Shown piece by piece: positions 33,721 through 42,348 of a stretch of 64,000 bases of DNA. Every line of letters starts with the position of its first letter. Within the stretch, counting starts at the first letter, position 1. The translations under genes were made by a program, and so were the position numbers. Below the pieces are notes generated by a model, which was not told the DNA's origin, did no database searches, and was given only the letters and a program-made list of their open reading frames with translations. Source of the DNA: Streptomyces canus (GTDB lineage Bacteria; Actinomycetota; Actinomycetes; Streptomycetales; Streptomycetaceae); contig NZ_KQ948667.1 in the NCBI RefSeq assembly GCF_001514145.1, forward strand, positions 124,001-188,000, given 5' to 3'.

Positions 33721-34175
33721 GCCAGGAGCGGCAGGATCTGCTCAGCCGCAGCGCCCTCGGGGTGTTCCGGCTCAACGGCCAGTTCCTCACCGTCGCCGAG
33801 GAGTTGGCCGGGCCGTCCGGGCTCACCGCCGCCTGGTGGCAGGTGCTCGGCGCGGTGCTCGGGCAGCCGCTGCCGGTCGCCGGGATCGCCCGGGAGATGG
33901 GCATCACCCGGCAGAGCGTGCAGCGGATCGCCGATCTGCTGGTGGAACGGGGGCTGGCCGAGTACCGGCCCAACCCCGCCCACCGGCGCGCCAAGCTGCT
34001 CGCGCCGACGGAGGAGGGGCTGGCCGCCGTGCGGCGGATCGGCCCGGGCCACGCGGCCTTCGCCGACCGGCTCGCGGAGGCCTTCGGGGAGTCCGAACTC
34101 GCCGAGGCCGTAGGGATGTTGGAGCGGCTGTCCAAGGTGCTCGATCAGCTCTCGACGGGGGACGGACGGACGTAG
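33717..34175 (+). CDS. MarR-family transcriptional regulator
   Basis: 152 residues from GTG 33717 overlapping the DJ-1 stop. Winged helix: LPVAGIAREMGITRQSVQRI ADLLVERGLAEYRPNPAHRR with the wing Arg-Arg, flanked by dimerisation helices. Likely autoregulates the DJ-1/MarR operon through the paired palindromes at 33036-33070. Confidence 0.9.
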   Translation: MSQERQDLLSRSALGVFRLNGQFLTVAEELAGPSGLTAAWWQVLGAVLGQPLPVAGIAREMGITRQSVQRIADLLVERGLAEYRPNPAHRRAKLLAPTEEGLAAVRRIGPGHAAFADRLAEAFGESELAEAVGMLERLSKVLDQLSTGDGRT

Positions 34176-34224
34176 ACACTGGTCTTCTGTCGGGCAGGTG
34201 TGCGGTCTCGGGGGAGGGCCTGCG

Positions 34225-34482
34225 ATGGAGGAGCCGGAGCAACACGCCTCTGCCGAACCCGAACACCACCACTCGCGGGAACGCCATTCGCCCCGCACGT
34301 ACCTGACCCCGTACGCGCCGGAGCCGGAGGGGGAAGCGGCGCACCGCAGTCGTTCCGTGACGGCCGCCCTCGTCGCCGTCGCGCTGGTGGTCGCCGTGGG
34401 TGCCGGCGGCACCGTCTACGCCGTCCTGGGCGACGGCCCCCAGGCCGCGCCGACGGCTCCCTCGGCTCCGGCCTCGCCCTGA
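34225..34482 (+). CDS. Small single-pass membrane protein
   Basis: 85 residues from ATG 34225, with GGGGAGGG about eight bases before. A His/Glu/Pro-rich hydrophilic N-terminus (EEPEQHASAEPEHHHSRERH) is followed by one membrane helix (SVTAALVAVALVVAVGAGGTVYAVL) and a short Ala/Pro tail. Topology is probably N-in. I recognise no family. The His-rich tract could bind metal. Confidence 0.7.
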   Translation: MEEPEQHASAEPEHHHSRERHSPRTYLTPYAPEPEGEAAHRSRSVTAALVAVALVVAVGAGGTVYAVLGDGPQAAPTAPSAPASP

Positions 34483-34606
34483 AATCGCCTTCCGCGTACG
34501 CCGGTTGAACGTCGGGCGAACTTCGTCCCACCGGTCCGCCGGGCTCACTCGTGCGGCCGTACGGTTTTCGTACGAGCGAACTGCGGGAGTTGCGGGGGCA
34601 CCCACA

Positions 34607-36187
34607 GTGGAGTGGTTGAGCGCGGAGAACGTCGTGGCGGTGGGTACCGCCTTCCTCGGCATCGTCGCATCCGGGATCATGGTCTGGTACGAGCGCCGGG
34701 TGCCGCGCCGCAAGCGCATCGGCTACCGCGTCCAGATGGACAACCCGATCGGCGACGATGTACGACGCGGGCGGGCTGGGGGTGCCCCCTTCGGGGGAGT
34801 CAGACTCGGCCTCTTCGACGAGGCACCGGACATGTCGGACGCCACCCTCGTCCTCCTCCGCATCGAGAACGACGGCTCGCAGGGCATCGACCGCGACGAC
34901 TACACGGGTCCCGAACGGCACGGCCTCACCGCGGTGTTCAGCGACCGCACGGTCCGCGGGGTCTCGGTCACCCAGCCGATCGACACCGACCACCTCATGG
35001 ACCACTTCACCCCCGACCGGGGCTTCGGCTACGAGGACAACCGGCTGCGCATCCCCCGCGTCCCGCTCAACCGCGGCGAGCACTACAAGCTGCTGGTGCT
35101 GCTGTCCGGCGGTGACGTAGGCCGTCCGATCCGGATGACCGGCGGTATCCGGGACGGTGAGGTGCACCCCAACCGCAGCGCCACCCCGGACGAGATCCCG
35201 CCCGTCCTCAGCCCGGCGGCACGGATCTTCACCGGGCTGCTCACCCTCTCCGTCCTCGTCCTCGCCACGATCGTCGTCGCACGTGACGACTCCCCGCCTC
35301 CGCTCGGCTGCAGGACGGGCACGCTGACGGTGACCGGCTCCACCGCCTTCGCCCCGGTCGTCGAGACCCTCGCGAAGGAGTACGAGAAGGACTGCGGGGG
35401 CGCCGACATCACCGTCGAGGCGCGCGGCAGTGAGGCCGGGGTGTCCGCGCTCGCCGCGATCGGCGCCCGGTCGGCGGAGGACGCGCGGTCCGTGATCGCC
35501 TTCTCGGACGGCCCGATGGGCGACCGGCTGGGCCTGCACGGCGAGAAGATCGCCCTCTCGGTCTTCACCCTCGTCGTCAACGACGGCATCGACCTCGGCT
35601 CGCGCGGCCTGACCCGGGCCGAGGTGGAGCGCCTCTACCGGGGCGAGGTCGGGCGCTGGAGCGACCTGAACGCCTCCCGCCCCGCCGGCCTCCCGCGCCT
35701 GCCCGGCCTGCCCGTCGTCCTGGTCAGCCGGGACGCGTACTCGGGGACCCGGCAGATCTTCCAGGACCGGGTGCTGGCGGGCGCCTGGGAGATGACCCCC
35801 ACGACGTCCCTGGACTGCGACCCGCTGACGGACAAGGCGGTGGCCGCCGCCGCCCGCGCCCCCGTCACGCGCTGCGAACTCGCCTCCACGGAGGACGTGC
35901 TGGACAAGGTCGCCGCCCAGCCCGGCGCCCTCGGCTACAGCGAACTCACCCTGGCCGCCGGCCACAAGGGCGTCCGCCGGGTCCCGCTGGACGGCGAGGC
36001 GGCCTCGGCCGACCACCTCGGCCGGTACCCCTACCGAGGTGTCGAGTACGCCTACACCCACCGCTCCCCGGCCCCCGGTTCCCTCGCCGCCGGCTTCCTC
36101 GCCTACCTCGACGAGGGCACGAGCCAGGACGTGATCCGCGAACAGGGACATCTGCCGTGCGGGCGGGCTGCGGGGCTGTGCGACTGA
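34607..36187 (+). CDS. Membrane protein with cytoplasmic beta-domain and external PstS-like substrate-binding domain
   Basis: 526 residues from GTG 34607. First helix at about residues 7-26 (VVAVGTAFLGIVASGIMVWY) followed by RRVPRRKR, so the next 180 residues should be cytoplasmic; that part looks like a beta-rich domain (DATLVLLRIENDGSQGIDRD). A second helix (IFTGLLTLSVLVLATIVVA, about 206-224) leads to an external PBP domain like PstS phosphate-binding proteins (LTVTGSTAFAPVVETLAKEY, VVLVSRDAYSGTRQIFQDRV). No transporter permease or ATPase is nearby, so it looks like a receptor. A hairpin element is inserted in frame (RAGGAPFGGVRLG). Confidence 0.75.
   Translation: MEWLSAENVVAVGTAFLGIVASGIMVWYERRVPRRKRIGYRVQMDNPIGDDVRRGRAGGAPFGGVRLGLFDEAPDMSDATLVLLRIENDGSQGIDRDDYTGPERHGLTAVFSDRTVRGVSVTQPIDTDHLMDHFTPDRGFGYEDNRLRIPRVPLNRGEHYKLLVLLSGGDVGRPIRMTGGIRDGEVHPNRSATPDEIPPVLSPAARIFTGLLTLSVLVLATIVVARDDSPPPLGCRTGTLTVTGSTAFAPVVETLAKEYEKDCGGADITVEARGSEAGVSALAAIGARSAEDARSVIAFSDGPMGDRLGLHGEKIALSVFTLVVNDGIDLGSRGLTRAEVERLYRGEVGRWSDLNASRPAGLPRLPGLPVVLVSRDAYSGTRQIFQDRVLAGAWEMTPTTSLDCDPLTDKAVAAAARAPVTRCELASTEDVLDKVAAQPGALGYSELTLAAGHKGVRRVPLDGEAASADHLGRYPYRGVEYAYTHRSPAPGSLAAGFLAYLDEGTSQDVIREQGHLPCGRAAGLCD
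34774..34799 (+). repeat. In-frame GC-rich hairpin element, copy C
   Basis: GGCTGGGGGTGCCCCCTTCG followed by GGGGAG, inside the PstS-domain membrane protein gene. It is the shortest of the four copies and encodes AGGAPFGG. Family membership rests on the shared GGGGG-nn-CCCCC and GGGGGAG blocks. Confidence 0.55.
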
Positions 36188-36208
36188 GCCGGTGCGACCG
36201 AGCGAGGG

Positions 36209-36934
36209 TCACCTGGGCTCGGGCGGCCGCTGCCGGGGCATGTTCGGGCGGGCGGGCGGACCCGGGGGAAGGGGAAACCGGCCCTGGGCGGCACACGGGT
36301 CCTGCCGTCCCCCCGACGTCACCGCCCCCTGGATCCCCATAGGAGTCGAACCGTTCCGGAACTCCACGATCCAGTCGGCGGTCTCCACCCGGATCAGCTC
36401 CGTCACGTCCTCCGAGAAGCGGCGCAGAACCCCCAGGCAGCGCTCGGTCGCCTCCGCCGCCGTACCCTCCGTCGGCCCGAGCACCTCCCGCACATTCTCC
36501 GAGGCCCAGTCGAACTGCAGCGCCAGGAGACGGCGCTGGACGGCCTGCGCGGTGGCCACGTCCCTTATCCACCCGGAGGTCACCCCGAAGTACCGGTCGA
36601 CCGCTACGCAGGCCACCGCGAGCAGCAGTCCGAGATACCCCCAGGGGGCGACCCCGGCTCCCGTCACCCCCGTCAGATCCAGCAACGGCAGCACCGCCCC
36701 GGTCACCGCCCCCGCCGCGGCCCCGCCCCGCAGGGCCCGTGCACCCCGTCGCTTCCACACCCGGTCCGCGAGATACCAGGCCGCGGTCTCCAGCGCCCCG
36801 TGCTCCACCCACCGGTACAGCTCGTCCAGCCGCACGGCGGGCTCGCCCCAGTCCCCGAGCGGAAACGTCCGCCCGGCCAGATCGGCCCGCCCGTCCTGGG
36901 GCAGGCCCTCGGGCTGCATCTCCGGCTGACCCAC
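36209..36934 (-). CDS. Two-helix membrane protein resembling SLATT-domain proteins
   Basis: 241 residues from GTG 36934 with AGGGAG six bases upstream. Two membrane helices (about residues 74-91, GGAAAGAVTGAVLPLLDLTG, and 99-112, YLGLLLAVACVAVDRYFG) are preceded by a helical domain (ELYRWVEHGALETAAWYLAD) and followed by a coiled-coil-like segment (ATAQAVQRRLLALQFDWASE) and a Pro-rich tail. This layout matches SLATT proteins, two-helix effectors in nucleotide-signalling conflict systems. It converges on the PstS-domain receptor gene (21 bases between stops). Family membership is from pattern only. Confidence 0.65.
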   Translation of the reverse strand: MGQPEMQPEGLPQDGRADLAGRTFPLGDWGEPAVRLDELYRWVEHGALETAAWYLADRVWKRRGARALRGGAAAGAVTGAVLPLLDLTGVTGAGVAPWGYLGLLLAVACVAVDRYFGVTSGWIRDVATAQAVQRRLLALQFDWASENVREVLGPTEGTAAEATERCLGVLRRFSEDVTELIRVETADWIVEFRNGSTPMGIQGAVTSGGRQDPCAAQGRFPLPPGPPARPNMPRQRPPEPR

Positions 36935-37174
36935 CCGGCGCTCCCTACTGATCGGTCACCCTGCGTGACGCCTGATGCTGATGTGCCGGACCCTTCCTAC
37001 CGCCCAATGGGTGGCGAAGGGGGTTCTTTGGTGGCTTTTCCGCTCGGAAGAGGGTCTTGATCAGGTATAGGCCTCTACGCAAACTCACTCGAAAGAGTGC
37101 TGGGGCGACGGCCACGTGGAACACGTAGGCTCGTCACAGACGGAAGACCAAGGCGAAAAGCACAGGAGCTGATC
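36935..37174. other. Intergenic region upstream of ybaB
   Basis: No gene seen. A small hairpin CACTC-GAAA-GAGTG lies at 37086-37099, and TAGGCT at about 37125-37130 could be a -10 for ybaB. I checked for an SRP RNA or tRNA, which sit near dnaX-ybaB-recR in other actinobacteria, and saw none. Confidence 0.4.
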
Positions 37175-37519
37175 GTGATCCCCGGTGGTGGCCAGCCCAA
37201 CATGCAGCAGCTGCTCCAGCAGGCCCAGAAGATGCAGCAGGACCTGGCGAACGCACAGGAGGAACTCGCCAGGACCGAGGTCGACGGCCAGGCGGGCGGC
37301 GGTCTGGTGAAGGCCACCGTCACCGGCGCCGGAGAACTGCGCGCGCTGAAGATCGACCCGAAGGCGGTGGACCCTGAGGACACCGAGACCCTCGCCGACC
37401 TCATCGTGGCCGCGGTCCAGGCGGCCAACGAGAACGCCCAGACCCTCCAGCAGCAGAAGCTCGGCCCGCTCGCCCAGGGCCTCGGCGGCGGCAGCGGTAT
37501 CCCCGGGCTGCCTTTCTAG
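37175..37519 (+). CDS. YbaB/EbfC nucleoid-associated protein
   Basis: 114 residues from GTG 37175 with AGGAG seven bases upstream. Typical YbaB text: MQQLLQQAQKMQQDLANAQE, EVDGQAGGGLVKATVTGAGE and a Gln-rich C-terminal helix. The dimer binds DNA and is nearly always encoded just before recR, as here, implying a shared role in recombinational repair. The usual third member dnaX is not adjacent. Confidence 0.95.
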   Translation: MIPGGGQPNMQQLLQQAQKMQQDLANAQEELARTEVDGQAGGGLVKATVTGAGELRALKIDPKAVDPEDTETLADLIVAAVQAANENAQTLQQQKLGPLAQGLGGGSGIPGLPF

Positions 37520-37616
37520 GCGAGGGGCGTGTCTTTCACCGTGCCCGTCTTTCTTTGGCGGGCATCGGCCAACTAGCGTACGTACTGCAAGGAACCCCAG
37601 GAAGGACGGCAGTCCG

Positions 37617-38216
37617 TTGTACGAAGGCGTGGTTCAGGACCTCATCGACGAACTGGGGCGGCTGCCCGGCGTCGGTCCCAAGAGCGCCCAGCGGATCGCC
37701 TTCCACATCCTCCAGGCGGAGCCGACGGACGTACGACGTCTCGCGCAGTGCCTGATGGAGGTCAAGGCGAAGGTCCGCTTCTGCGCGACCTGCGGCAACG
37801 TGGCCCAGGAAGAGCTGTGCAACATCTGCCGCGACACCCGCCGCGACCTCTCCGTCATCTGTGTGGTGGAGGAGCCGAAGGACGTGGTCGCGATCGAGCG
37901 CACCCGTGAGTTCCGTGGCAAGTACCACGTCCTGGGCGGCGCGATCAGCCCGATCGAGGGTGTCGGCCCGGACGACCTGCGGATACGGGAACTTCTCGCG
38001 CGGTTGGCCGACGGGACGGTCACGGAGCTGATCCTGGCCACCGACCCGAACCTGGAGGGCGAGGCCACAGCGACGTACCTCGCCCGCATGATCAAGCCCA
38101 TGGGCCTCAAGGTCACCCGCCTGGCCAGCGGCCTCCCGGTGGGTGGCGACCTGGAATACGCGGACGAGGTGACCCTCGGCCGCGCCTTCGAGGGGAGACG
38201 ACTCCTAGATGTCTGA
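37617..38216 (+). CDS. recR: Recombination mediator RecR
   Basis: 199 residues. The TTG start at 37617 gives the conserved beginning YEGVVQDLIDELGRLPGVGPKSAQRIAFHIL; AGGAAGGA lies ten bases upstream. The N-terminal helix-hairpin-helix, the four-Cys zinc site (FCATCGNVAQEELCNICRD) and the Toprim domain (VVEEPKDVVAIERTREFRGK YHVLGG) are intact. With RecF/RecO it loads RecA at single-strand gaps. It overlaps the next gene by eight bases. Confidence 0.97.
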   Translation: MYEGVVQDLIDELGRLPGVGPKSAQRIAFHILQAEPTDVRRLAQCLMEVKAKVRFCATCGNVAQEELCNICRDTRRDLSVICVVEEPKDVVAIERTREFRGKYHVLGGAISPIEGVGPDDLRIRELLARLADGTVTELILATDPNLEGEATATYLARMIKPMGLKVTRLASGLPVGGDLEYADEVTLGRAFEGRRLLDV

Positions 38217-38868
38217 CGCCACACTGCACGCGACCGCCCAGGACCCCGACGACTTCGCGGTCCAGATCGCCGACCAGGTCGAGAGCTTCCTGGTGGCCGT
38301 CATGGAGGTGGCGAAGGGCGACGAACCCGACTCGGCCGTCCCCTTCCTCCTCCTGGAGGTCTCCCAGCTCCTGCTGGCCGGTGGCCGCCTGGGCGCCCAC
38401 GAGGACATCGTCCCCGACGAGCGCTACGAGCCCGACACGGGCCCGGACGCCGACGTGGACGAACTCCGCGAGAACCTCGCCCGGCTGCTGGAGCCGATCG
38501 ACGTCTACTCCGAGGTCTTCGACCCCTACGAGCCCCGCAAGGCCCCGGTCCCGGCCCGTATCTCCGACGACCTGACCGACGTCATCACCGACCTGCGCCA
38601 CGGCATGGCCCACTACCGCGCGGGCCGCACCTCGGAGGCGCTGTGGTGGTGGCAGTTCTCGTACTTCTCCAACTGGGGCTCCACGGCGTCGGCGACGCTG
38701 CGCGCGCTCCAGTCGGTCGTGGCCCATGTCCGCCTGAACCAGCCCCTGGAGGAACTGGACGGCCTCGACACCGACCAGGCGATCGGTGACGAGACGCTGG
38801 AGTTCGAGGCGGGCAAGGTGATGGTGGAGGAGATCGCGGCTCCGTTGGGGCTGCGATCCCCGAAGTAG
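38209..38868 (+). CDS. DUF5063 family protein
   Basis: 219 residues from ATG 38209, overlapping the recR stop and so part of the ybaB-recR operon. It is acidic and helical, with ALWWWQFSYFSNWGSTASATL RALQ as the most conserved block (about residues 143-168). No catalytic motif or membrane segment is present. The operon context hints at a DNA repair or chromosome role, but nothing in the sequence shows it. Confidence 0.85.
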   Translation: MSDATLHATAQDPDDFAVQIADQVESFLVAVMEVAKGDEPDSAVPFLLLEVSQLLLAGGRLGAHEDIVPDERYEPDTGPDADVDELRENLARLLEPIDVYSEVFDPYEPRKAPVPARISDDLTDVITDLRHGMAHYRAGRTSEALWWWQFSYFSNWGSTASATLRALQSVVAHVRLNQPLEELDGLDTDQAIGDETLEFEAGKVMVEEIAAPLGLRSPK

Positions 38869-38990
38869 CCGCTATGTGACGCGGGTCATACGAGAAGGCG
38901 TCTGAAACGGCGTAATGCGCGGGCACCTGGGGTGGTCTCACTGCACAACGGCCACCCCCGGCCCGTGCCCCCGCCGACTTGGAGCCCCTC

Positions 38991-39620
38991 GTGCACGTCA
39001 CCCTCCAACAACCCACAGGCGCCCGCCTGATCACGGCCACGGACCAGGAACTCGCGATCCCCGCGACCCTGCGCTACACCTCCGCCGACCCGGCGGCCGC
39101 GCACATCGACTTCCCGCCCCACGTCACGGTCGACGGCGAGGCCACGACGTGGACCTTCGCGAGAGTGCTGCTGGGCGAGGGACTGCGCGCCCCGGCGGGC
39201 CTCGGCAACGTCCGTGTCCGCCCGGCCGGTTCGGCCCACACGTACGTCGAGTTCCACGCGGCGCAGGGCAAGGCCGTCCTCAGATTCGCCACGTCGGACC
39301 TGACACGCTTCCTGGCCCGCACGTACACGATCGTCGCCGCGGGCGAGGAGACCGCGGGCACGGAACCGGACCAAGTGGCGCTGTTCGGCCAGGAGAGGCT
39401 TCACAGGCCCCACAGTCCCTTTCCCACGGCCGTGATCCCGCCCGTCAGGGCCAGCAGCAGCACGAGCATGCGGGCCCGCCGCTCCGGGATCCGGGACGCG
39501 AGCCCCCTGCCGACCAGCCCGCCCACCCCCATCGCCCCGATCACCAGAACCCACTGCACTCCCCTGAGCCCCGGCACCCCGTTCGACGCCACCGAGAAGG
39601 CGTTCACGATCACGCCGTAG
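38991..39620 (+). CDS. SsgA-like sporulation/cell-division protein with aberrant C-terminal extension
   Basis: 209 residues from GTG 38991, with GGAG seven bases upstream. Residues 1 to about 125 match the SsgA-like family of Streptomyces, which positions FtsZ and controls septum and wall dynamics: IPATLRYTSADPAAAHIDFP, VDGEATTWTFARVLLGEGL and LTRFLARTYTIVAAGEE. Family members normally end near there (about 130-145 residues). Here the frame continues through 220 bases that are antisense to the TauE gene, giving a low-complexity Ser/Pro/Thr tail. The natural stop may have been lost, or the tail may be removed by an undetected frameshift. Confidence 0.8.
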   Translation: MHVTLQQPTGARLITATDQELAIPATLRYTSADPAAAHIDFPPHVTVDGEATTWTFARVLLGEGLRAPAGLGNVRVRPAGSAHTYVEFHAAQGKAVLRFATSDLTRFLARTYTIVAAGEETAGTEPDQVALFGQERLHRPHSPFPTAVIPPVRASSSTSMRARRSGIRDASPLPTSPPTPIAPITRTHCTPLSPGTPFDATEKAFTITP

Positions 39621-40126
39621 AACATCGCGTTCGGGACGAACTCCCGTACCGTCCAGCCCGCGTTGAGGGCGTAGAGGGAGAACGGCGGGCCGCCCACCCC
39701 CGCCGCCGAGTTCATGAACCCGCCCGCCGCGCCCGCGAACACGGCGCCTCGGGTGCCGCGCAGAGCGGCCACCCGAGCACCCCGCATGACGAGGAGCACC
39801 GCCGCCGTCACCAGGCCGCCCATGACCAACAGGAGCCAGGGCTGGGGGAGTCGGTGGGTCACCCAGGTGCCCGCCGGGACCGTGCAGGCAGCCGCCGCGC
39901 ACAGGGGCACCATCGCCCGTGGCCGTACCAGCCGCCATCCGCCGGCCATTCCCACGAGACAGATCGCCCCGGCGGCGCAGTTGGCCAGGGCGACTCCTTG
40001 TGCCGGGCCGAGCAGCAGGATCAGCGCGGGCACGGTGACCAGGGCGAAGCCCATTCCCGTGAGCCACTGCACCGAGGAGCCGAGCAGCACGATTCCCGCC
40101 AGAAGCACATCTGCCGTCACGGTCAT
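39401..40126 (-). CDS. TauE/SafE-family membrane permease
   Basis: 241 residues from ATG 40126 with about eight membrane helices. Features of the TauE/SafE (sulfite/organosulfur exporter-type) family are the early GLSGxx-like SSVQWLTGMGFALVTVP and the mid-protein GFMNSAAGVGGPPFSLYALN. The transported anion is unknown. Its 3' end overlaps the SsgA-like gene extension by 220 bases on the opposite strand. Confidence 0.85.
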   Translation of the reverse strand: MTVTADVLLAGIVLLGSSVQWLTGMGFALVTVPALILLLGPAQGVALANCAAGAICLVGMAGGWRLVRPRAMVPLCAAAACTVPAGTWVTHRLPQPWLLLVMGGLVTAAVLLVMRGARVAALRGTRGAVFAGAAGGFMNSAAGVGGPPFSLYALNAGWTVREFVPNAMFYGVIVNAFSVASNGVPGLRGVQWVLVIGAMGVGGLVGRGLASRIPERRARMLVLLLALTGGITAVGKGLWGL

Positions 40127-40238
40127 GGTGTACCTCACTCCACCTCGGGTCCGGGAGAACACTCCCTCGTGACCGACCGCCGGAAACGGGATCGTTGATC
40201 TCACCAGGTCAACCACTCCGTACCGAAGGAAAACCGCC

Positions 40239-40430
40239 ATGAAGGCCCTGCTCTCCTCCACCCCCGTCCTCTGGTTCCTCTTCCTCTTCAACCTGGTCGT
40301 CGCCGCGGCCGCGCCGTTCGTCGTGGACGGAGCGCAGGGCGTCATGACCGCTGTCGGAATGGGCGTGGTGTCGCTCGGCGCCGGGGTCAGCCTCCTGCGC
40401 GGAAAGCGACCGAGCGGGCACGGTGCGTGA
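40239..40430 (+). CDS. Small membrane protein of unknown function
   Basis: 63 residues from ATG 40239 with GAAGGA about eight bases upstream. Two short hydrophobic helices (VLWFLFLFNLVVAAAAPFVV and VMTAVGMGVVSLGAGVSLL) with a basic C-terminus. It has no recognised family. It is divergent from the TauE permease. Confidence 0.65.
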   Translation: MKALLSSTPVLWFLFLFNLVVAAAAPFVVDGAQGVMTAVGMGVVSLGAGVSLLRGKRPSGHGA

Positions 40431-40541
40431 ATTGGGGATCCCCTGTCTCTCCCCTGTATCTCGGCTGCACGGGCCCTAACCAGCGCGAAGAGAGTCTGGA
40501 GTCAGTTCACGGCACAGCCTCTCACCGCACTGGAGACAGCG

Positions 40542-41042
40542 ATGACCCGTCGTTCCATGACCAAGCGCGCAGCCATAGTCACCGCGACCGCGATCGTCGC
40601 TGTGGGAACCGTCGGAACCGTCGCCGCCACCGCGGGGACGGACGCCCCGAGGCAGCCCACCAAGAAGGCGATCGCGGGCCTGTTCACCACCTGGAACGCC
40701 GCCCTGCAGACCGGCGACCCCGAGAAGGTGGCGGACCTGTACGCCAAGGACGCGGTCCTCCTGCCCACCGTCTCCAACAAGGTCCGCACCGACCGCGCCG
40801 GCATCGTCGACTACTTCCAGCACTTCCTGGAGAACAAGCCGGTCGGCAACAAGGTCCAGACGATCATCAAGGTCCTCGACAGCGACTCCGCGATCGACAC
40901 CGGCGTCTACGAGTTCACGCTCACCGACCCGGACACCGGCGCCAAGCGTGTCGTCGAGGCCCGCTACACGTACGAGTACGAGAAGCGGGGCGGCCAGTGG
41001 AAGATCGTCAACCACCACTCCTCGGCGATGCCCGAAGGCTGA
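40542..41042 (+). CDS. Exported SnoaL/SgcJ-like NTF2-fold protein
   Basis: 166 residues from ATG 40542 with GGAG seven bases upstream. A signal peptide (KRAAIVTATAIVAVGTVGTV AATAG) precedes an NTF2-like domain of the SgcJ/EcaC or CaMKII-association type: FTTWNAALQTGDPEKVADLY AKDAVLLPT and ARYTYEYEKRGGQWKIVNHH. Its role outside the cell is unknown. Its last 35 bases overlap the convergent sensor kinase gene. Confidence 0.85.
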   Translation: MTRRSMTKRAAIVTATAIVAVGTVGTVAATAGTDAPRQPTKKAIAGLFTTWNAALQTGDPEKVADLYAKDAVLLPTVSNKVRTDRAGIVDYFQHFLENKPVGNKVQTIIKVLDSDSAIDTGVYEFTLTDPDTGAKRVVEARYTYEYEKRGGQWKIVNHHSSAMPEG

Positions 41043-42348
41043 TCTCCACCGTCAGCCCGCCGCCCGGCGCGTCCGCCAGCGCCACGGTTCCGCCGTCGTC
41101 GGTCACCAGCTGTTTGACGACGGCGAGGCCAAGGCCCGAGCCGGAGCGTCCGGTCAGGCCCTGACCGCGCCAGAAGCGGTCGAAGGCGCGGGACTTGTCG
41201 GCGTCGGACATGCCGGGTCCCTCGTCGAGCACCGACAGCACCACACGGTCCGCCCGGGAATCGACCTCGACGGTGATCCGCCCGCCGTCCGGCGAGACCT
41301 CCAGGGCGTTCGAGAGCACGTTGTCCAGCACCTGGTCGAGATGACCGGGGCTGGCCAGCACAGACGGCCGGTCGTCGACAACACTCCCCCTGAGCGCGAT
41401 GGTGACCCCGCGCTCGTCGGCGGCCGGCCTCCACACCGTCAGCCGTTCGTCCACGATCTCCCTGAGCGGCAACGGCTCCGCGGCCGTCACCTTCGCCTCC
41501 GCACGGGCCAGGACGAGAAGGCCGTTGACCAGGCGGCTCATACGGACCACTTCCGCCGTCGCCTGCTCCACGTCCTCCCGTACGAACTCGTCGTCCACGC
41601 CGTCCGCGATGTTGTCCAGCGACAGCCGCAACGCGGTCAAGGGCGTCCGCAGTTGATGAGACGCGTCCGCCACGAAGATCCGCTGCGAGGCCACCAGCGT
41701 GTCCAGGCGTTCCGCGCCCTGGTTCAGGGTGCGGGCGAGCGTCTGCGTCTCCGGCGGGCCCGTCACCGGGGAACGTGCGGTCAGGTCGCCGTCGCTGAAC
41801 TTGCTGGCCATCGCGTTGAGTTCGCGCAGGGGGGCGGTGATACGGCGGGCGGCGTACGCCCCGATCGCGGCGGCCGCGGCCAGCACCAGCACGGCGAGAG
41901 CGGCCCGGAAGCCCCAGATCTGCCACAGCCGCCTGGTCATGTCCGAGGTCGAGTAGACGATCCGTACGGCGGCGTCGCCCTCGGCGGGCACGGTGACCTT
42001 CAGATGCTTGCCCCACACGAAGTCCGAGCCCCAGTCGGTCGTCGGCTCGTTCTTCTCCAGGGCCCGGGTCAGCGCCGCGTCCGGGGTGGGGGTCGGCAGC
42101 TTCGGGTCACAGTCGGCGGTGGGGGTCACCTCGACGTCGCGGTACGCCTTGGCCACCTTGGTCAGTGCCTCGCACGAGGCCCTGTCACCGTTGCCCAGCA
42201 GCAGCGCCATGGTGTTCGCCTCGCGCAGGACCGACTGCCTGGTGTCGTCGCGCAGCTGCTTGGTGAGCGTGAAGGCGACCGGGACGGTGAACAGGAAGAT
42301 GGCCACCGCGACCAGCAGGATGTAGCTCCGGATGAGCTGCCGGTTCAT
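41008..42348 (-). CDS. Sensor histidine kinase (EnvZ/CseC-like class)
   Basis: 446 residues: first helix at about 8-28, an extracytoplasmic domain to about 145 with cysteines at 59 and 80, second helix at about 148-168, HAMP region, then the H-box with phosphoacceptor His231 (FVADASHQLRTPLTALRL) and the ATPase with N-box LDQVLDNVLSNALEVSP, DEGPGMSD and GSGLGLAVVKQLV. The external domain should sense an envelope signal. It overlaps its response regulator by ATGA. The final residues are encoded on bases antisense to the SgcJ-like gene. Confidence 0.93.
   Translation of the reverse strand: MNRQLIRSYILLVAVAIFLFTVPVAFTLTKQLRDDTRQSVLREANTMALLLGNGDRASCEALTKVAKAYRDVEVTPTADCDPKLPTPTPDAALTRALEKNEPTTDWGSDFVWGKHLKVTVPAEGDAAVRIVYSTSDMTRRLWQIWGFRAALAVLVLAAAAAIGAYAARRITAPLRELNAMASKFSDGDLTARSPVTGPPETQTLARTLNQGAERLDTLVASQRIFVADASHQLRTPLTALRLSLDNIADGVDDEFVREDVEQATAEVVRMSRLVNGLLVLARAEAKVTAAEPLPLREIVDERLTVWRPAADERGVTIALRGSVVDDRPSVLASPGHLDQVLDNVLSNALEVSPDGGRITVEVDSRADRVVLSVLDEGPGMSDADKSRAFDRFWRGQGLTGRSGSGLGLAVVKQLVTDDGGTVALADAPGGGLTVEISLRASPRSGG

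Noticed and set aside
36935..37174. SRP RNA or tRNA gene upstream of ybaB-recR
   Set aside because: Neither the SRP core loop nor a cloverleaf can be drawn; dnaX, the usual neighbour, is not here.
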